A DNA stretch of 64,000 bases, taken from positions 310,001 through 374,000 of the forward strand of contig JAJFKB010000014.1 of assembly GCA_021773395.1 (NCBI GenBank), written 5' to 3'. This stretch comes from Gammaproteobacteria bacterium. GTDB taxonomy: Bacteria; Pseudomonadota; Gammaproteobacteria; Pseudomonadales; IMCC2047. The notes below the pieces were generated by a model that ran no database searches, had not been told where the DNA came from, and saw nothing but the letters and a program-made list of their open reading frames with translations. The translations under genes and the position numbers were made by a program. This document shows, piece by piece, positions 27,807 to 36,289 of the stretch; the stretch's first letter is position 1, and each line of letters starts with the position of its first letter.

Positions 27807-28568
27807 GTGCGTTTTGCCTCATTGGGTAGTGGCAGTCGTGGCAATGCGACTATCATTGAAAACCAGCAAACCTGCTTGCTGCTTGATTGTGGGTTTACGC
27901 TTAAAGAGACCGTTAGAAGACTGGCGCGGTTAGGAAAAGAACCGCACCAGCTGGATGCCATTCTTGTAACGCATGAGCACAGCGATCATATCAGCGGCGT
28001 GGGCCCGCTGGCGAGAAAATATGGGATACCGGTATATATGACAGCCGGAACCTGTCAGTCAAATAGAATTGGCAAGATCGAGCGATTAGAGCAGATCAGC
28101 AGTCATGACCTCTTCGTAATCAAGGATCTTCAGGTACAGCCTATACCCGTTCCTCATGATGCCAGGGAACCCTGTCAGTATATATTCGAAGACGGTGCAA
28201 AAAAGTTGGGAGTTTTAACAGATTTAGGTAGTATTACTCCCTTCGTCAGGCAAAGCTATGCGAAGCTGAATGGATTGCTGCTGGAATGTAATCACGACCT
28301 GGATATGCTCAATCAGGGACCTTATCCCTACCGCCTTAAACAGCGAGTTGGCGGTGACTATGGACACTTAAACAATCAGCAGGCGGCACAACTGCTTACT
28401 GAAATAGAATTACAGGGACTACAGCACCTGGTGGTCTCTCATATAAGTGAGCAAAACAATACACCTGAATTTGCAGCGAAAGCAGTCGCCGAGGCGATGG
28501 ATTGCAAGTCAGATTGGTTAACAATAGCTGATCAAAATAACGGTTTTGGTTGGCGAGAGCTAAGTTAA
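27807..28568 (+). CDS. MBL-fold metallo-hydrolase (YycJ/WalJ-like)
   Basis: A 253-residue cytosolic metallo-beta-lactamase-fold protein. The zinc motif THEHSDHISG (55-64) gives the HxHxDH ligands His56, His58, Asp60 and His61, and further ligands lie in PVPHDAREP and LGVLTDLG. The N-terminus RFASLGSGSRGNATII is typical of the group related to Gram-positive YycJ/WalJ, a nuclease-like family. The substrate is not known. The GTG start has no strong ribosome site. It sits between bamC and purC, an order shared with Pseudomonas, so it is probably part of that operon. Confidence 0.85.
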   Translation: MRFASLGSGSRGNATIIENQQTCLLLDCGFTLKETVRRLARLGKEPHQLDAILVTHEHSDHISGVGPLARKYGIPVYMTAGTCQSNRIGKIERLEQISSHDLFVIKDLQVQPIPVPHDAREPCQYIFEDGAKKLGVLTDLGSITPFVRQSYAKLNGLLLECNHDLDMLNQGPYPYRLKQRVGGDYGHLNNQQAAQLLTEIELQGLQHLVVSHISEQNNTPEFAAKAVAEAMDCKSDWLTIADQNNGFGWRELS

Positions 28569-28580
28569 TTGGAGACATTG

Positions 28581-29294
28581 ATGGAAAAACGAAACGAACT
28601 TTATGCGGGTAAAGCTAAATCAGTATATACCACTGATGACGAGGACCGGCTGATTCTATTGTTCCGCAACGACACCTCTGCCTTTGATGGTCAAAAGATA
28701 GAACAGTTGGATCGCAAAGGCATGGTGAACAATAAGTTTAACGCTTTTATCATGGAAAAACTGGAAGCAGCGGGAATTCCCACGCATTTTGATCGTATTC
28801 TTTCCGATCAGGAATCGCTGGTGAAAAAGCTGGATATGATACCCGTAGAGTGTGTCGTGCGTAATATTGCCGCTGGCAGTATCTGTCGTCGCCTGGGTGT
28901 GCCGGAAAGCATGGACTTGAATCCTCCCACCTTTGAGTTCTTTTTAAAGAATGACGAGCTGCACGATCCAATGATTAACGAATATCATATCCGCACCTTT
29001 GGTTGGGCTGAAGATGTGTATATCGAGCGGATGAAAGAACTGACGTTTCAGGTCAATGACATACTCAAAGAGTTGTTTATGAGTGGTGGTATGCTGCTGG
29101 TCGACTATAAACTGGAATTTGGTGTTTACAAGGGAGAGCTGGTTTTAGGTGATGAGTTTACGCCGGACGGCTGTCGTCTCTGGGATAAGGATACCCGCGA
29201 AAAACTGGATAAAGACCGATTCCGTCAGGGTATGGGTAATGTTGTTGAATCATACGAAATAGTAGGACACCGACTTGGTATGAATTTCGACTAG
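28581..29294 (+). CDS. purC: SAICAR synthase (purine synthesis)
   Basis: Phosphoribosylaminoimidazole-succinocarboxamide synthase, 237 residues, the same length as the Escherichia enzyme. It joins aspartate to CAIR with ATP in purine synthesis. Family motifs are [10 protein letters not shown] at the start (ATP loop), [20 protein letters not shown] and VDYKLEFG. I chose the ATG at 28581 over an in-frame TTG four codons earlier because GGAGA lies 6 bases before the ATG and the N-terminus then matches the family. A strong hairpin follows the stop. Confidence 0.96.
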   Translation: MEKRNELYAGKAKSVYTTDDEDRLILLFRNDTSAFDGQKIEQLDRKGMVNNKFNAFIMEKLEAAGIPTHFDRILSDQESLVKKLDMIPVECVVRNIAAGSICRRLGVPESMDLNPPTFEFFLKNDELHDPMINEYHIRTFGWAEDVYIERMKELTFQVNDILKELFMSGGMLLVDYKLEFGVYKGELVLGDEFTPDGCRLWDKDTREKLDKDRFRQGMGNVVESYEIVGHRLGMNFD

Positions 29295-29301
29295 CCAGTG
29301 T

Positions 29302-29342
29302 TGAGCCCGATATCCAAGCGGTATTGGGCTCAAACTTTCATT
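29302..29342 (+). terminator. Terminator hairpin after purC
   Basis: TGAGCCCGATA (29302-29312) pairs with TATTGGGCTCA (29322-29332) over 11 bp with one G-U pair and a 9-base loop. The following AAACTTTCATTTT is only moderately T-rich, so termination may be partial. Confidence 0.6.
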
Positions 29343-29405
29343 TTGCAGGTTTTAGTTCTGCAAAACTGATCTACAATTAAGCTGTAGCTATCACAGGATT
29401 GTAGA

Positions 29406-30836
29406 TTGGACACCCATCATTTTCTTGTATTGGACCAGGGCGGTCATAGTAGCCGTGCACTGGTATTTAATGCGGCTGGCGAACTGCTGGCCCAATCTGC
29501 GGTTGCTGTTGAAACCTCAACACCCCAGCCGGGCTGGGTTGAGCAGGATCCTAAGGCAGTCGCCAAATCGTTGCTGCAGTCGGCGCACCAGGTGTTGGAT
29601 GCGTTGCCGCAGGAACTGGCAAACAGCATCTTATCTGCGGCGTTGGTGACCCAAAGATCGAGTCTCGTCTGCTGGGATAGAGAAACAGGGGACGCGCTCT
29701 ACCCGATAATCAGCTGGCAGGATCGACGAGCAGCGCAGTGGTTGGCCGACCAAAAGCTCGACGAAGCAGAAATTCACCATAGAACCGGTTTAAGACTAAG
29801 TCCACACTATGGGGCTAGCAAAATACGATGGTGCCTGGACCATGTTCCTGCGGTGCGTGAAGCATGCCTTGAGAAGCGCCTGGTTTGTGGGCCGCTGGCC
29901 TGTTATCTGATTGCCCAGTTAACGGGAAATAAAACGCCTCAGGTTGATCCCGCCAACGCATCCCGTACCCTGCTGTGGAATGCAGATAGCCAATCCTGGG
30001 ATCCCTGGCTGCTGGCAGCGTTTGGTATACCAGAGCAAATACTACCGAATATAGTTGCTACTGAGCATGAGTTTGGTGACCTTCCATTTGATCGGAAAAC
30101 CCTACCTCTGAACCTGGTGAATGGTGACCAGTCGGCGGCCCTATTTGCGACAGGCGCATTAAGACCCGATACCGCTTATATCAATATCGGGACAGGTGCG
30201 TTCGTTAATGCACAGTGGCTCGATAGCGCAACTGTGCCAAGCAAATTGCTACGGAGTCTGGTTCATAAAAAAGAAAGCGCGCTCTATGTAGTAGAGGGTA
30301 CGGTTAACGCGGCCGCCACTGCACTGGATTGGGCAAAGGATGCGCTCGGTATTCAAGATATCAGCAGGCTTGATCAATGGGCGCAACAATATCTGGAGCT
30401 GCCTCTGTTTATGAATGGAGTCGCTGGCCTGGGTTCACCCTACTGGTGTGATATAGCAACCGAGTTTATTGGTGAAGGTAACGAACAGCAAAGAATGGTC
30501 GCGGTGTTGGAAAGCGTTCTCTTTTTGCTACAGGTCAATCTGGATTTGATGAAAGAAAATGAGTTTTGTCCCACACAGGTTATTTTAACGGGAGGCTTAT
30601 CACAGCTGGACAGTCTGTGTCAGAAGCTAGCCGATCTGAGCGGGCTTAAAGTAGTTCGCCCCAAATTAATTGAGGCAAGCGCGCAAGGCGCCGCCTATTG
30701 GTTGGCGGGCTGCCAGAGTCAGTGGGATTGTCGGTTAGGTGATACATTCACGGCCTCTGCAGCTGGCATGGATAATATCAATCAGCGTTATACCCGCTGG
30801 TGTCAGGAGCTGAATCTTCGTTTGCCTCAAGTCTGA
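29406..30836 (+). CDS. FGGY-family carbohydrate kinase, glycerol kinase-like
   Basis: A 476-residue sugar-kinase-fold protein closest in layout to glycerol kinase: DQGGHSSRALVF at the phosphate loop (GlpK has DQGTTSSRA), PGWVEQDP, NGDQSAALFATG around the catalytic Asp, and NIGTGAFV. The glycerol-contact pair Arg83-Glu84 of Escherichia GlpK (QRET) is QRSS here, so Glu is lost and the substrate may not be glycerol itself. It faces a GlpD-like oxidase gene (59 bp overlap at the 3' ends) and a glycerophosphodiesterase gene, which keeps a glycerol or glycerol-like role likely. The TTG start is uncertain. Confidence 0.75.
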   Translation: MDTHHFLVLDQGGHSSRALVFNAAGELLAQSAVAVETSTPQPGWVEQDPKAVAKSLLQSAHQVLDALPQELANSILSAALVTQRSSLVCWDRETGDALYPIISWQDRRAAQWLADQKLDEAEIHHRTGLRLSPHYGASKIRWCLDHVPAVREACLEKRLVCGPLACYLIAQLTGNKTPQVDPANASRTLLWNADSQSWDPWLLAAFGIPEQILPNIVATEHEFGDLPFDRKTLPLNLVNGDQSAALFATGALRPDTAYINIGTGAFVNAQWLDSATVPSKLLRSLVHKKESALYVVEGTVNAAATALDWAKDALGIQDISRLDQWAQQYLELPLFMNGVAGLGSPYWCDIATEFIGEGNEQQRMVAVLESVLFLLQVNLDLMKENEFCPTQVILTGGLSQLDSLCQKLADLSGLKVVRPKLIEASAQGAAYWLAGCQSQWDCRLGDTFTASAAGMDNINQRYTRWCQELNLRLPQV

Positions 30837-31977
30837 GCTGAAGTTTTCGAGTGTGTGCGATTCGAGTTCGTTTGCCCAATATTTTCTGTATCTGACGCAC
30901 GACCTTTTCTGCGGTAGAACGGTAACTGGTTAATTTTCCGCCATAGATGCCTATAACCTGTTGATCGACGTTCAATAGGGTTTCACGTGATCGCTTAAAA
31001 AATCGTCTATCGGAGTGCGGCAATACCCGTAGACCCACAAAGCGGTCGAGAATATCAATTTCAAATTCAGGGAAATAATGGCGAACCGTTTCGAGCAAGT
31101 AGGTTTCTTCCGCAGGAAGCGGACATACCTCGTCTGGATCACCCCGGAACAGGGTTTCGGTTGTCCCCACCAGCGTATTGCCGTACCAGGGGAGGGCAAA
31201 TACCGCACGTTGGTCCTGAGGGGCTTCCAAATAAAAACAATGATTGGCAAGTGAACCACGAAGTAATACATGTGACCCTTGAACGAGGTCAATTTTGAGC
31301 GGCTGCGGATGTGGAACAATACGCTGTGCAATCTGGTTGACCCAGGGGCCACCGGCGTTGACCAGACAACGACAGTCCACATGCTTTACCTCATCCCCCT
31401 CCTGATAGCTCACGCTATAACCGCCGGTTGTTTGTTTTGCTGATACGAACCGAGCAGGGCAAGCGGAAGTGGCGCCTAGCGCACGGGCTGATGAGATGAC
31501 TGCTTGCGTGAGTTGCAAGTCATTAGTTTGTGCGTCCTGATAGCGAAATACAGTTTTTAAATCATTAAGGCGCAATGGAGCCAGCGTTGGGTATTCGCTT
31601 TTTGATAATTGTTCAAAGCGGCAACCGGGCCTGAATCCGGCAAACAATGAATAAATCATCAGACCCAGTCTAATTTGCCAGCTTGGGTACTTCGATTGTT
31701 TATAGACCGGTATATAGAAGTCTGATCGACTCACCAAATCCGGCGCAATACGAAGCAGAAGTTCACGTTCGCGCAAACATTCCCAAACCAGTTGAAACTG
31801 ACCCGATTGCAGGTAGCGCAGTCCGCCATGTATAAGTTTGCTGGATTTGCTGGATGTGCCTGCCGCCCAGCTGTTACGTTCAAGAATCAATACACGATAG
31901 CCGGCAGCGGCGGCAGCTTGCGCAACACCGGCACCGTGGATGCCACCGCCGATCACTACCAGGTCATAGACTTGCAT
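30778..31977 (-). CDS. glpD: Short GlpD-like FAD-dependent glycerol-3-phosphate dehydrogenase
   Basis: A 399-residue flavoprotein predicted to oxidise glycerol-3-phosphate to dihydroxyacetone phosphate. The FAD motif VVIGGGIHGAGVAQAAAAAG opens the protein, followed by SSKSSKLIHGGLRYL, which is diagnostic for GlpD, and the end of the DAO core GIYGGKLTSYRSTAEKVV. Escherichia GlpD has about 500 residues. Here the C-terminal helical DAO_C domain is almost wholly missing and the protein ends soon after the core. This may be a natural short form or a truncation. It overlaps the glycerophosphodiesterase gene by 14 bp upstream, so they form an operon. Confidence 0.78.
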   Translation of the reverse strand: MQVYDLVVIGGGIHGAGVAQAAAAAGYRVLILERNSWAAGTSSKSSKLIHGGLRYLQSGQFQLVWECLRERELLLRIAPDLVSRSDFYIPVYKQSKYPSWQIRLGLMIYSLFAGFRPGCRFEQLSKSEYPTLAPLRLNDLKTVFRYQDAQTNDLQLTQAVISSARALGATSACPARFVSAKQTTGGYSVSYQEGDEVKHVDCRCLVNAGGPWVNQIAQRIVPHPQPLKIDLVQGSHVLLRGSLANHCFYLEAPQDQRAVFALPWYGNTLVGTTETLFRGDPDEVCPLPAEETYLLETVRHYFPEFEIDILDRFVGLRVLPHSDRRFFKRSRETLLNVDQQVIGIYGGKLTSYRSTAEKVVRQIQKILGKRTRIAHTRKLQLRLEANEDSAPDTSGYNAD

Positions 31978-32725
31978 CGGAGGTTATCCGAAAATGCTCA
32001 TCCAGAGCACTTTGTAACTCCACAAAAGCAAAGGTCTCAATCAGCTGAACTCCGCGTTCTTGCAGTTCGATAGCGGTCTCCGGGTTGTCGATTTCATAAA
32101 CTACCAGTTGCGAACCCTCTATATGCAGATCGCCTGATGTCGGCAAACGTTTCTGATTACAGAATACATACTGGGGTTTCAGTCGTGCAAACAGCTCACT
32201 GTTGAGCTGTTTCCAGCGCTCTATGACCAGACCGATATTGGGGCAGGCCAGATCGTGTGCGTAGGCTATAAAATCGACGGAAAAACTGATTAAGGTGCAC
32301 TGGTCAAACACCGGCATTAATGCTTCAGTGACACGTTGATAAACCTTTTCAATACCATGAGCCTCAATGGCGCAGCGCTTGATCTCGATAAAGGCATGGA
32401 CTTGCGGGTGTGCAGCTAACAAAGTGACCAGATCTGCCAGCGGAGTGATGCACTGTGATTCAAACCTCTTTCCAAAACGCGCCGGTTCATGTGCGGGTGT
32501 CTTGATCAGCTCGGCAAATGGATATTGGTGGATCGCACCCTTGAGACCGCTGATATTTTTCATATGGCGATCGTGATAAAGTACCGGGACCAAATCTGAG
32601 CTGAGTTGAATGTCCGTTTCAATAAATCGAGCACCCGCCTGTATTGCCTCGGCCAGGCTCAATAGCGTATTTTCGGGATACCGCTTTTGATAGCCACGAT
32701 GGGCCACTAGATTAATGGGGTTCAT
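31964..32725 (-). CDS. Glycerophosphodiester phosphodiesterase
   Basis: A 253-residue GDPD-fold enzyme that splits glycerophosphodiesters into glycerol-3-phosphate and an alcohol. Catalytic residues are visible as VAHRG (His9, Arg10), PENT (Glu18), FIETDIQ (Glu36, Asp38) and LYHD (His51). No signal peptide is present, so it should be cytosolic (UgpQ-like). Its product is the substrate of the overlapping GlpD-like enzyme, so the two genes form a coherent pathway from phospholipid headgroups to glycolysis. Confidence 0.88.
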   Translation of the reverse strand: MNPINLVAHRGYQKRYPENTLLSLAEAIQAGARFIETDIQLSSDLVPVLYHDRHMKNISGLKGAIHQYPFAELIKTPAHEPARFGKRFESQCITPLADLVTLLAAHPQVHAFIEIKRCAIEAHGIEKVYQRVTEALMPVFDQCTLISFSVDFIAYAHDLACPNIGLVIERWKQLNSELFARLKPQYVFCNQKRLPTSGDLHIEGSQLVVYEIDNPETAIELQERGVQLIETFAFVELQSALDEHFRITSDASL

Positions 32726-32953
32726 AGACTGTTCCTGTTACCTACAGTATGGTGCATAATTGGGTGCTTTTCCAAATTCTGTGATCGCAGGTCGGCAATT
32801 CGTTCTTGTGTTGTGCTGGTTCGTCCGGCCCTGAATGATAAAAAAGCCCACATTTCGATTATTGCGATTGATTGCAACGGCACCAATTCCGAGAATAGAG
32901 CAATTAAACGTTGAGTAAATAATTGAGTAACCAATTGAGAAAACAAAGGCAAA

Positions 32954-33841
32954 ATGAATCCCGAATATATTGAACCGTTATTTCGCCCGCCGAGTGAGGC
33001 AAGATCACTGATTCTTCAGGTCACCAACGGTTGTTCCTGGAACAACTGTACCTTCTGTGAAATGTACACCGCGCCGCAAAAACGCTTTCGGCCGAAACCG
33101 CAGGCGCAGATCGAGCAGGAACTGCAGGCGATTGCCCAATCCAGGCAACCAATACGACGTATTTTCCTGGCGGATGGTGACGCCATGACCTTGTCATTCA
33201 GGCGACTTCAGGCGATTCTCGAGGCCGTTAATCGCCATCTCCCTGATGTGCAGCGTATCTCCTCCTACTGCCTGCCACGTAATGTAAAAAACAAGACGGT
33301 CGAGGAACTGCTGGAATTAAGAAAGCTGGGGCTTAGTCTAATGTATGTCGGTTGCGAAACCGGCGATGACCTGATGCTAGAAAAGATCAGCAAAGGCGAG
33401 ACCTACGAATCCTCACTGGAAGCATTACAGAAAACCGGGCAAGCGGGCATGAAAAGATCGGTAATGATCCTGAACGGCCTCGGTGGTAAAAAATACAGTG
33501 AGCAGCACGCCATCAATTCCGCGCGCCTGATGAGCGCCGCTCAGCCAGAATACCTGTCGACATTGGTAGTGTCGTTTCACGGCAGCATGGAGAGATATCA
33601 GGCGGGTTTTGCCGGCGAATTTGAACCGCTCGATCAAATGGGATTAGCGCGGGAAATGGAGATGCTACTAGTCCATCTGGAGCTGGAAAAAACCATCTTT
33701 CGTAGCGATCACGCATCCAACTACCTGGTGCTGAAGGGAACCTTGAATCAGGATAAGGAAAAGCTTTTGCAGCGGGTTCGGCTGATGTTGGAGCAACCAG
33801 AGGCGGTTAGTTTAAGGCAAGAGTGGCAGCGCGGGTTGTAA
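32954..33841 (+). CDS. Radical SAM protein of unknown function
   Basis: A 295-residue radical SAM enzyme. The 4Fe-4S ligands are Cys27, Cys32 and Cys35 in NGCSWNNCTFCEMY, a CX4CX2C spacing rather than the usual CX3CX2C. I recall this form from a family of uncharacterised archaeal and bacterial radical SAM proteins related to COG1032. Downstream parts fit the partial TIM barrel (LADGDAMTL, MYVGCETGDDLMLEKI). No extra cluster or B12 domain is seen. The substrate is unknown, and it stands alone between the glycerophosphodiesterase gene and two small secreted protein genes. Confidence 0.82.
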   Translation: MNPEYIEPLFRPPSEARSLILQVTNGCSWNNCTFCEMYTAPQKRFRPKPQAQIEQELQAIAQSRQPIRRIFLADGDAMTLSFRRLQAILEAVNRHLPDVQRISSYCLPRNVKNKTVEELLELRKLGLSLMYVGCETGDDLMLEKISKGETYESSLEALQKTGQAGMKRSVMILNGLGGKKYSEQHAINSARLMSAAQPEYLSTLVVSFHGSMERYQAGFAGEFEPLDQMGLAREMEMLLVHLELEKTIFRSDHASNYLVLKGTLNQDKEKLLQRVRLMLEQPEAVSLRQEWQRGL

Positions 33842-34019
33842 AGAGAAGTATTGCTACATTTCGTGCCTTGTTCATGGGTACCCTATTTAAATAGTTGCGT
33901 TTCGTGATGGGCTGAGGATGATTTGGCCCGTTACCAGGGGAAAGCGGGTGTGTATGTATTTAGGTCAATGCATCGAGGCTGACCCTTTTGAACAATCGAT
34001 TATGATCCTTTTGAGGTTC

Positions 34020-34301
34020 TCAAGGACCGACTATTCCATCGATATCCAGTTTCTTTTTCTTATGGAAAGAGCGCGGCTTTTCGGTATTTCCCGTTGATTT
34101 TTGTGTCGAATCAGCACGGTTAACCCTGTTTTGCGCTGTGGATTTTGTTTTTTCCGATTTGGGCTTGGCAATCATCTCGGTCGGCGAATGTTCTTCAGGG
34201 TTAATGGTTCTAACCGTCGTGTTTGTTTCTGCAGGTGCCGCTTGAATTTGCAGGCCAAAGATGGCCAACAACAAAATGGATTTTTGATTTAGCATAGCCA
34301 T
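34020..34301 (-). CDS. Small secreted basic hypothetical protein
   Basis: 93 residues with a probable signal peptide (hydrophobic 6-20, cleavage near QAAPA), then a polar, Lys/Ser/Thr-rich low-complexity region ending in a basic stretch (SFHKKKKLDIDGIVG). I recognise no family. A gene is plausible from the signal peptide and a free intergenic position on both sides, but coding cannot be proved from this sequence alone. Confidence 0.45.
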   Translation of the reverse strand: MAMLNQKSILLLAIFGLQIQAAPAETNTTVRTINPEEHSPTEMIAKPKSEKTKSTAQNRVNRADSTQKSTGNTEKPRSFHKKKKLDIDGIVGP

Positions 34302-34519
34302 GAGTACTCCCGATAAGGGTCGCAGTCAGATAATGATTTTCTGGTGGCCGTTTCGTTCAATTATATAGGAAAACCTATAAAATTACCCAGTCTGATGTGG
34401 TTTGAAAGAGGTCGAGTGGTTTTGGTTTCTCCCACATAGGAAGGTGGATTGAGTTTTAATAAAATCTTACAATCAAACGCTTGGCATCACAGCCCATTTT
34501 AATTGAGAACTAGATTCCT

Positions 34520-34813
34520 TTGATAAAATATACTTTAGTAATGACCCTTTTGTTGCTGAGCCCTTTTAACCAGGCGGTCGTATACAAATGGCAAGATAAG
34601 GAGGGCATTACCCACTACTCCAACCAACCTTATGACGGCGCGAGTGAGCTCTCTTTGTTGCCAATAGAGGAATTTAATATACCGGTGGTTTTAGAGAATA
34701 AGGCTCTAAATCAATCCGTACCGAATAGATCCGAAAATAAAAAATCAAGGCGTTATAGGGAAGAAGCCAAACAACAGAAAAAGAGAGTTAAAAACTGGAT
34801 TAGGGATAAATAG
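34520..34813 (+). CDS. DUF4124 domain protein, secreted
   Basis: A 97-residue protein with a signal peptide (about 1-19) followed by VYKWQDKEGITHYSNQPYDG, the hallmark of DUF4124 (a small beta-hairpin domain with the pattern YKW-D-G-HYS). A Lys/Arg-rich tail follows. Such proteins are common and uncharacterised in gammaproteobacterial envelopes. The start is TTG at 34520, and ATG at 34541 would shorten the signal peptide. Confidence 0.7.
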   Translation: MIKYTLVMTLLLLSPFNQAVVYKWQDKEGITHYSNQPYDGASELSLLPIEEFNIPVVLENKALNQSVPNRSENKKSRRYREEAKQQKKRVKNWIRDK

Positions 34814-34879
34814 CAGTTGCTGGTATCTATGCTTGAAAGAAAAAATGGATGGGGTCTATCATGCCCGGTACCTCGTTCG

Positions 34880-34930
34880 ACTCGCTGCAGCGAGTTAATC
34901 CAAACCGCTAGAATCTATGGGCTCCATAGA
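34880..34930. repeat. Two adjacent perfect palindromes
   Basis: ACTCGCTGCAGCGAGT (34880-34895) is a perfect 16 bp palindrome. TCTATGG-GCT-CCATAGA (34914-34930) is a perfect 7 bp stem. They lie in the gap between the convergent DUF4124 and MFS genes. Neither has a T-run, so their role as terminators or binding sites is open. Confidence 0.4.
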
Positions 34931-35020
34931 AGACCTTTCGTGAGCATGGTCTCAAGCAGTCAGCCCTAATTGAATTTATTATGTGTAAAAATGCAGCTGA
35001 ATTCAGGCTGTAAGTAGATT

Positions 35021-36241
35021 TTAACCTGGCTTTCTTAGTCCCAGGCAAAGCAGTACCGCAAATACCGCCATGCCGCTCCCCATTGCGTAACTCCAGGCAA
35101 AACTCCCAGTGATATCTGCCAGTATACCTGCAATCCCTGGTCCGATAATCTGACCCACGCCAAAAAACAGCGTGATCGAGCCGAGCGCGGCCGCTGCTTT
35201 TTGCGGCCCTAAATAGTCGCCGATGGCGGCGGCCATGATGGCGGGTGTCCCCCAGGCGGAGATGCCAAAAAGAAATACCGAGAGATAGAGAAAGCCGGTG
35301 GGGAGTGATAGTGCCACCAGTAGGTAGGCAACTCCCTGCAAACAGAGTACGGTTATAAGTGCCAGCTTGCGCCCAAGGTGGTCTGATAGCGCGCCAAACA
35401 GTGGGCCGGAGACGAGACTGAAAGCGCCGACCCACATCCAGAACTGCCCCGCGGTGGCTTCACTGAATCCGCGTTCCTGTACCAGTGTTGTAACGATAAA
35501 GGTGGCATAGATGACATAGGCGTAACCAAATAGCAGGTAAATAAACCCCAGGTGGGTGATGATGGCTCTTGGGGAGGCGGCCGTGCTTTTTGTGTTGGAT
35601 GTGATTGGTGGTTCCACTCCAAGTGGTTGACTGGCCATTTCGGCAGGATTGTTACGAATCAGCAGTGCGGCGGCAATCATAATCGCGGTACTGGCAAGGC
35701 CGAGTATCATCCAGCTGCCACGCCAGCCTTCTTCGCCCAATGCGCTATTAACGGCTGGAATCAGTAGCCCCGAAATGATAATGGCCAGACCACTGCCGCC
35801 GACGATAAAGCCAGCCGCTCTGCCCCGCAGGGAGGGCCTGAACCAATGGGAGACCAGTGCCATGATCGGCACATTGGCCGCGCCACTGCCAAAACCGGTG
35901 AGCGTATAAAGGAGGAGTACAGATAAGAAACTATTGGCCTGCGAAACCGCCAGCATTGATCCGGAAACCAATGCAAGCCCGGTTACGATCAGGCGACGGG
36001 CGCCCAGCCGGGAGGTCAGCGCAGCACTCACTATGACCGCAGCCACATAACCGCAAAAATTGGCGGTGGATATGAGGCCCATTTGTGAATAACTAAGATG
36101 CAGATTCTCTCCCATAGCGGGAAGTAACATGCCTAGCGCAAATCGGCCGAACCCAAGGCAGGCAGCAATAATCAGGGCGCCTGTTGCCACGATCACCCAG
36201 CCATAGTGAAAAGGTAGCTTCCGCGCTTTGATTTGATTCAT
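35021..36241 (-). CDS. MFS transporter, YbfB/YjiJ type
   Basis: A 406-residue inner membrane protein with about twelve hydrophobic segments in two halves. The start HYGWVIVATGALIIAACLGFGRFALGMLLP matches the YbfB/YjiJ group of the major facilitator superfamily, and the MFS loop 2-3 motif is seen as ALTSRLGARRLIVTG. The substrate is unknown. It lies 48 bp downstream of pyk on the same strand and may be read through from it. Confidence 0.8.
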   Translation of the reverse strand: MNQIKARKLPFHYGWVIVATGALIIAACLGFGRFALGMLLPAMGENLHLSYSQMGLISTANFCGYVAAVIVSAALTSRLGARRLIVTGLALVSGSMLAVSQANSFLSVLLLYTLTGFGSGAANVPIMALVSHWFRPSLRGRAAGFIVGGSGLAIIISGLLIPAVNSALGEEGWRGSWMILGLASTAIMIAAALLIRNNPAEMASQPLGVEPPITSNTKSTAASPRAIITHLGFIYLLFGYAYVIYATFIVTTLVQERGFSEATAGQFWMWVGAFSLVSGPLFGALSDHLGRKLALITVLCLQGVAYLLVALSLPTGFLYLSVFLFGISAWGTPAIMAAAIGDYLGPQKAAAALGSITLFFGVGQIIGPGIAGILADITGSFAWSYAMGSGMAVFAVLLCLGLRKPG

Positions 36242-36289
36242 GCCTGTCTTGTTTTCTGGGTTAGTCAGATTAGTATATGGGGCATCTTG

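Noticed and set aside
32021-32040. AAAGGTCTC similar to the end of element 3
   Set aside because: It lies inside the intact glycerophosphodiesterase gene and has no matching partner end; chance match.
32722-32952. Open frame of 76 codons before the glycerophosphodiesterase gene
   Set aside because: No ribosome site or family resemblance; it fills the promoter region between divergent genes.
34928-34952. AGACC...GGTCT inverted pair resembling element 3 ends
   Set aside because: Only five bases match and the rest of the terminal repeat is absent.
34908-35435. Open frame of 175 codons overlapping the MFS gene
   Set aside because: It is a shifted reading of the MFS gene's own strand with no membrane pattern, and extends past its stop by chance.
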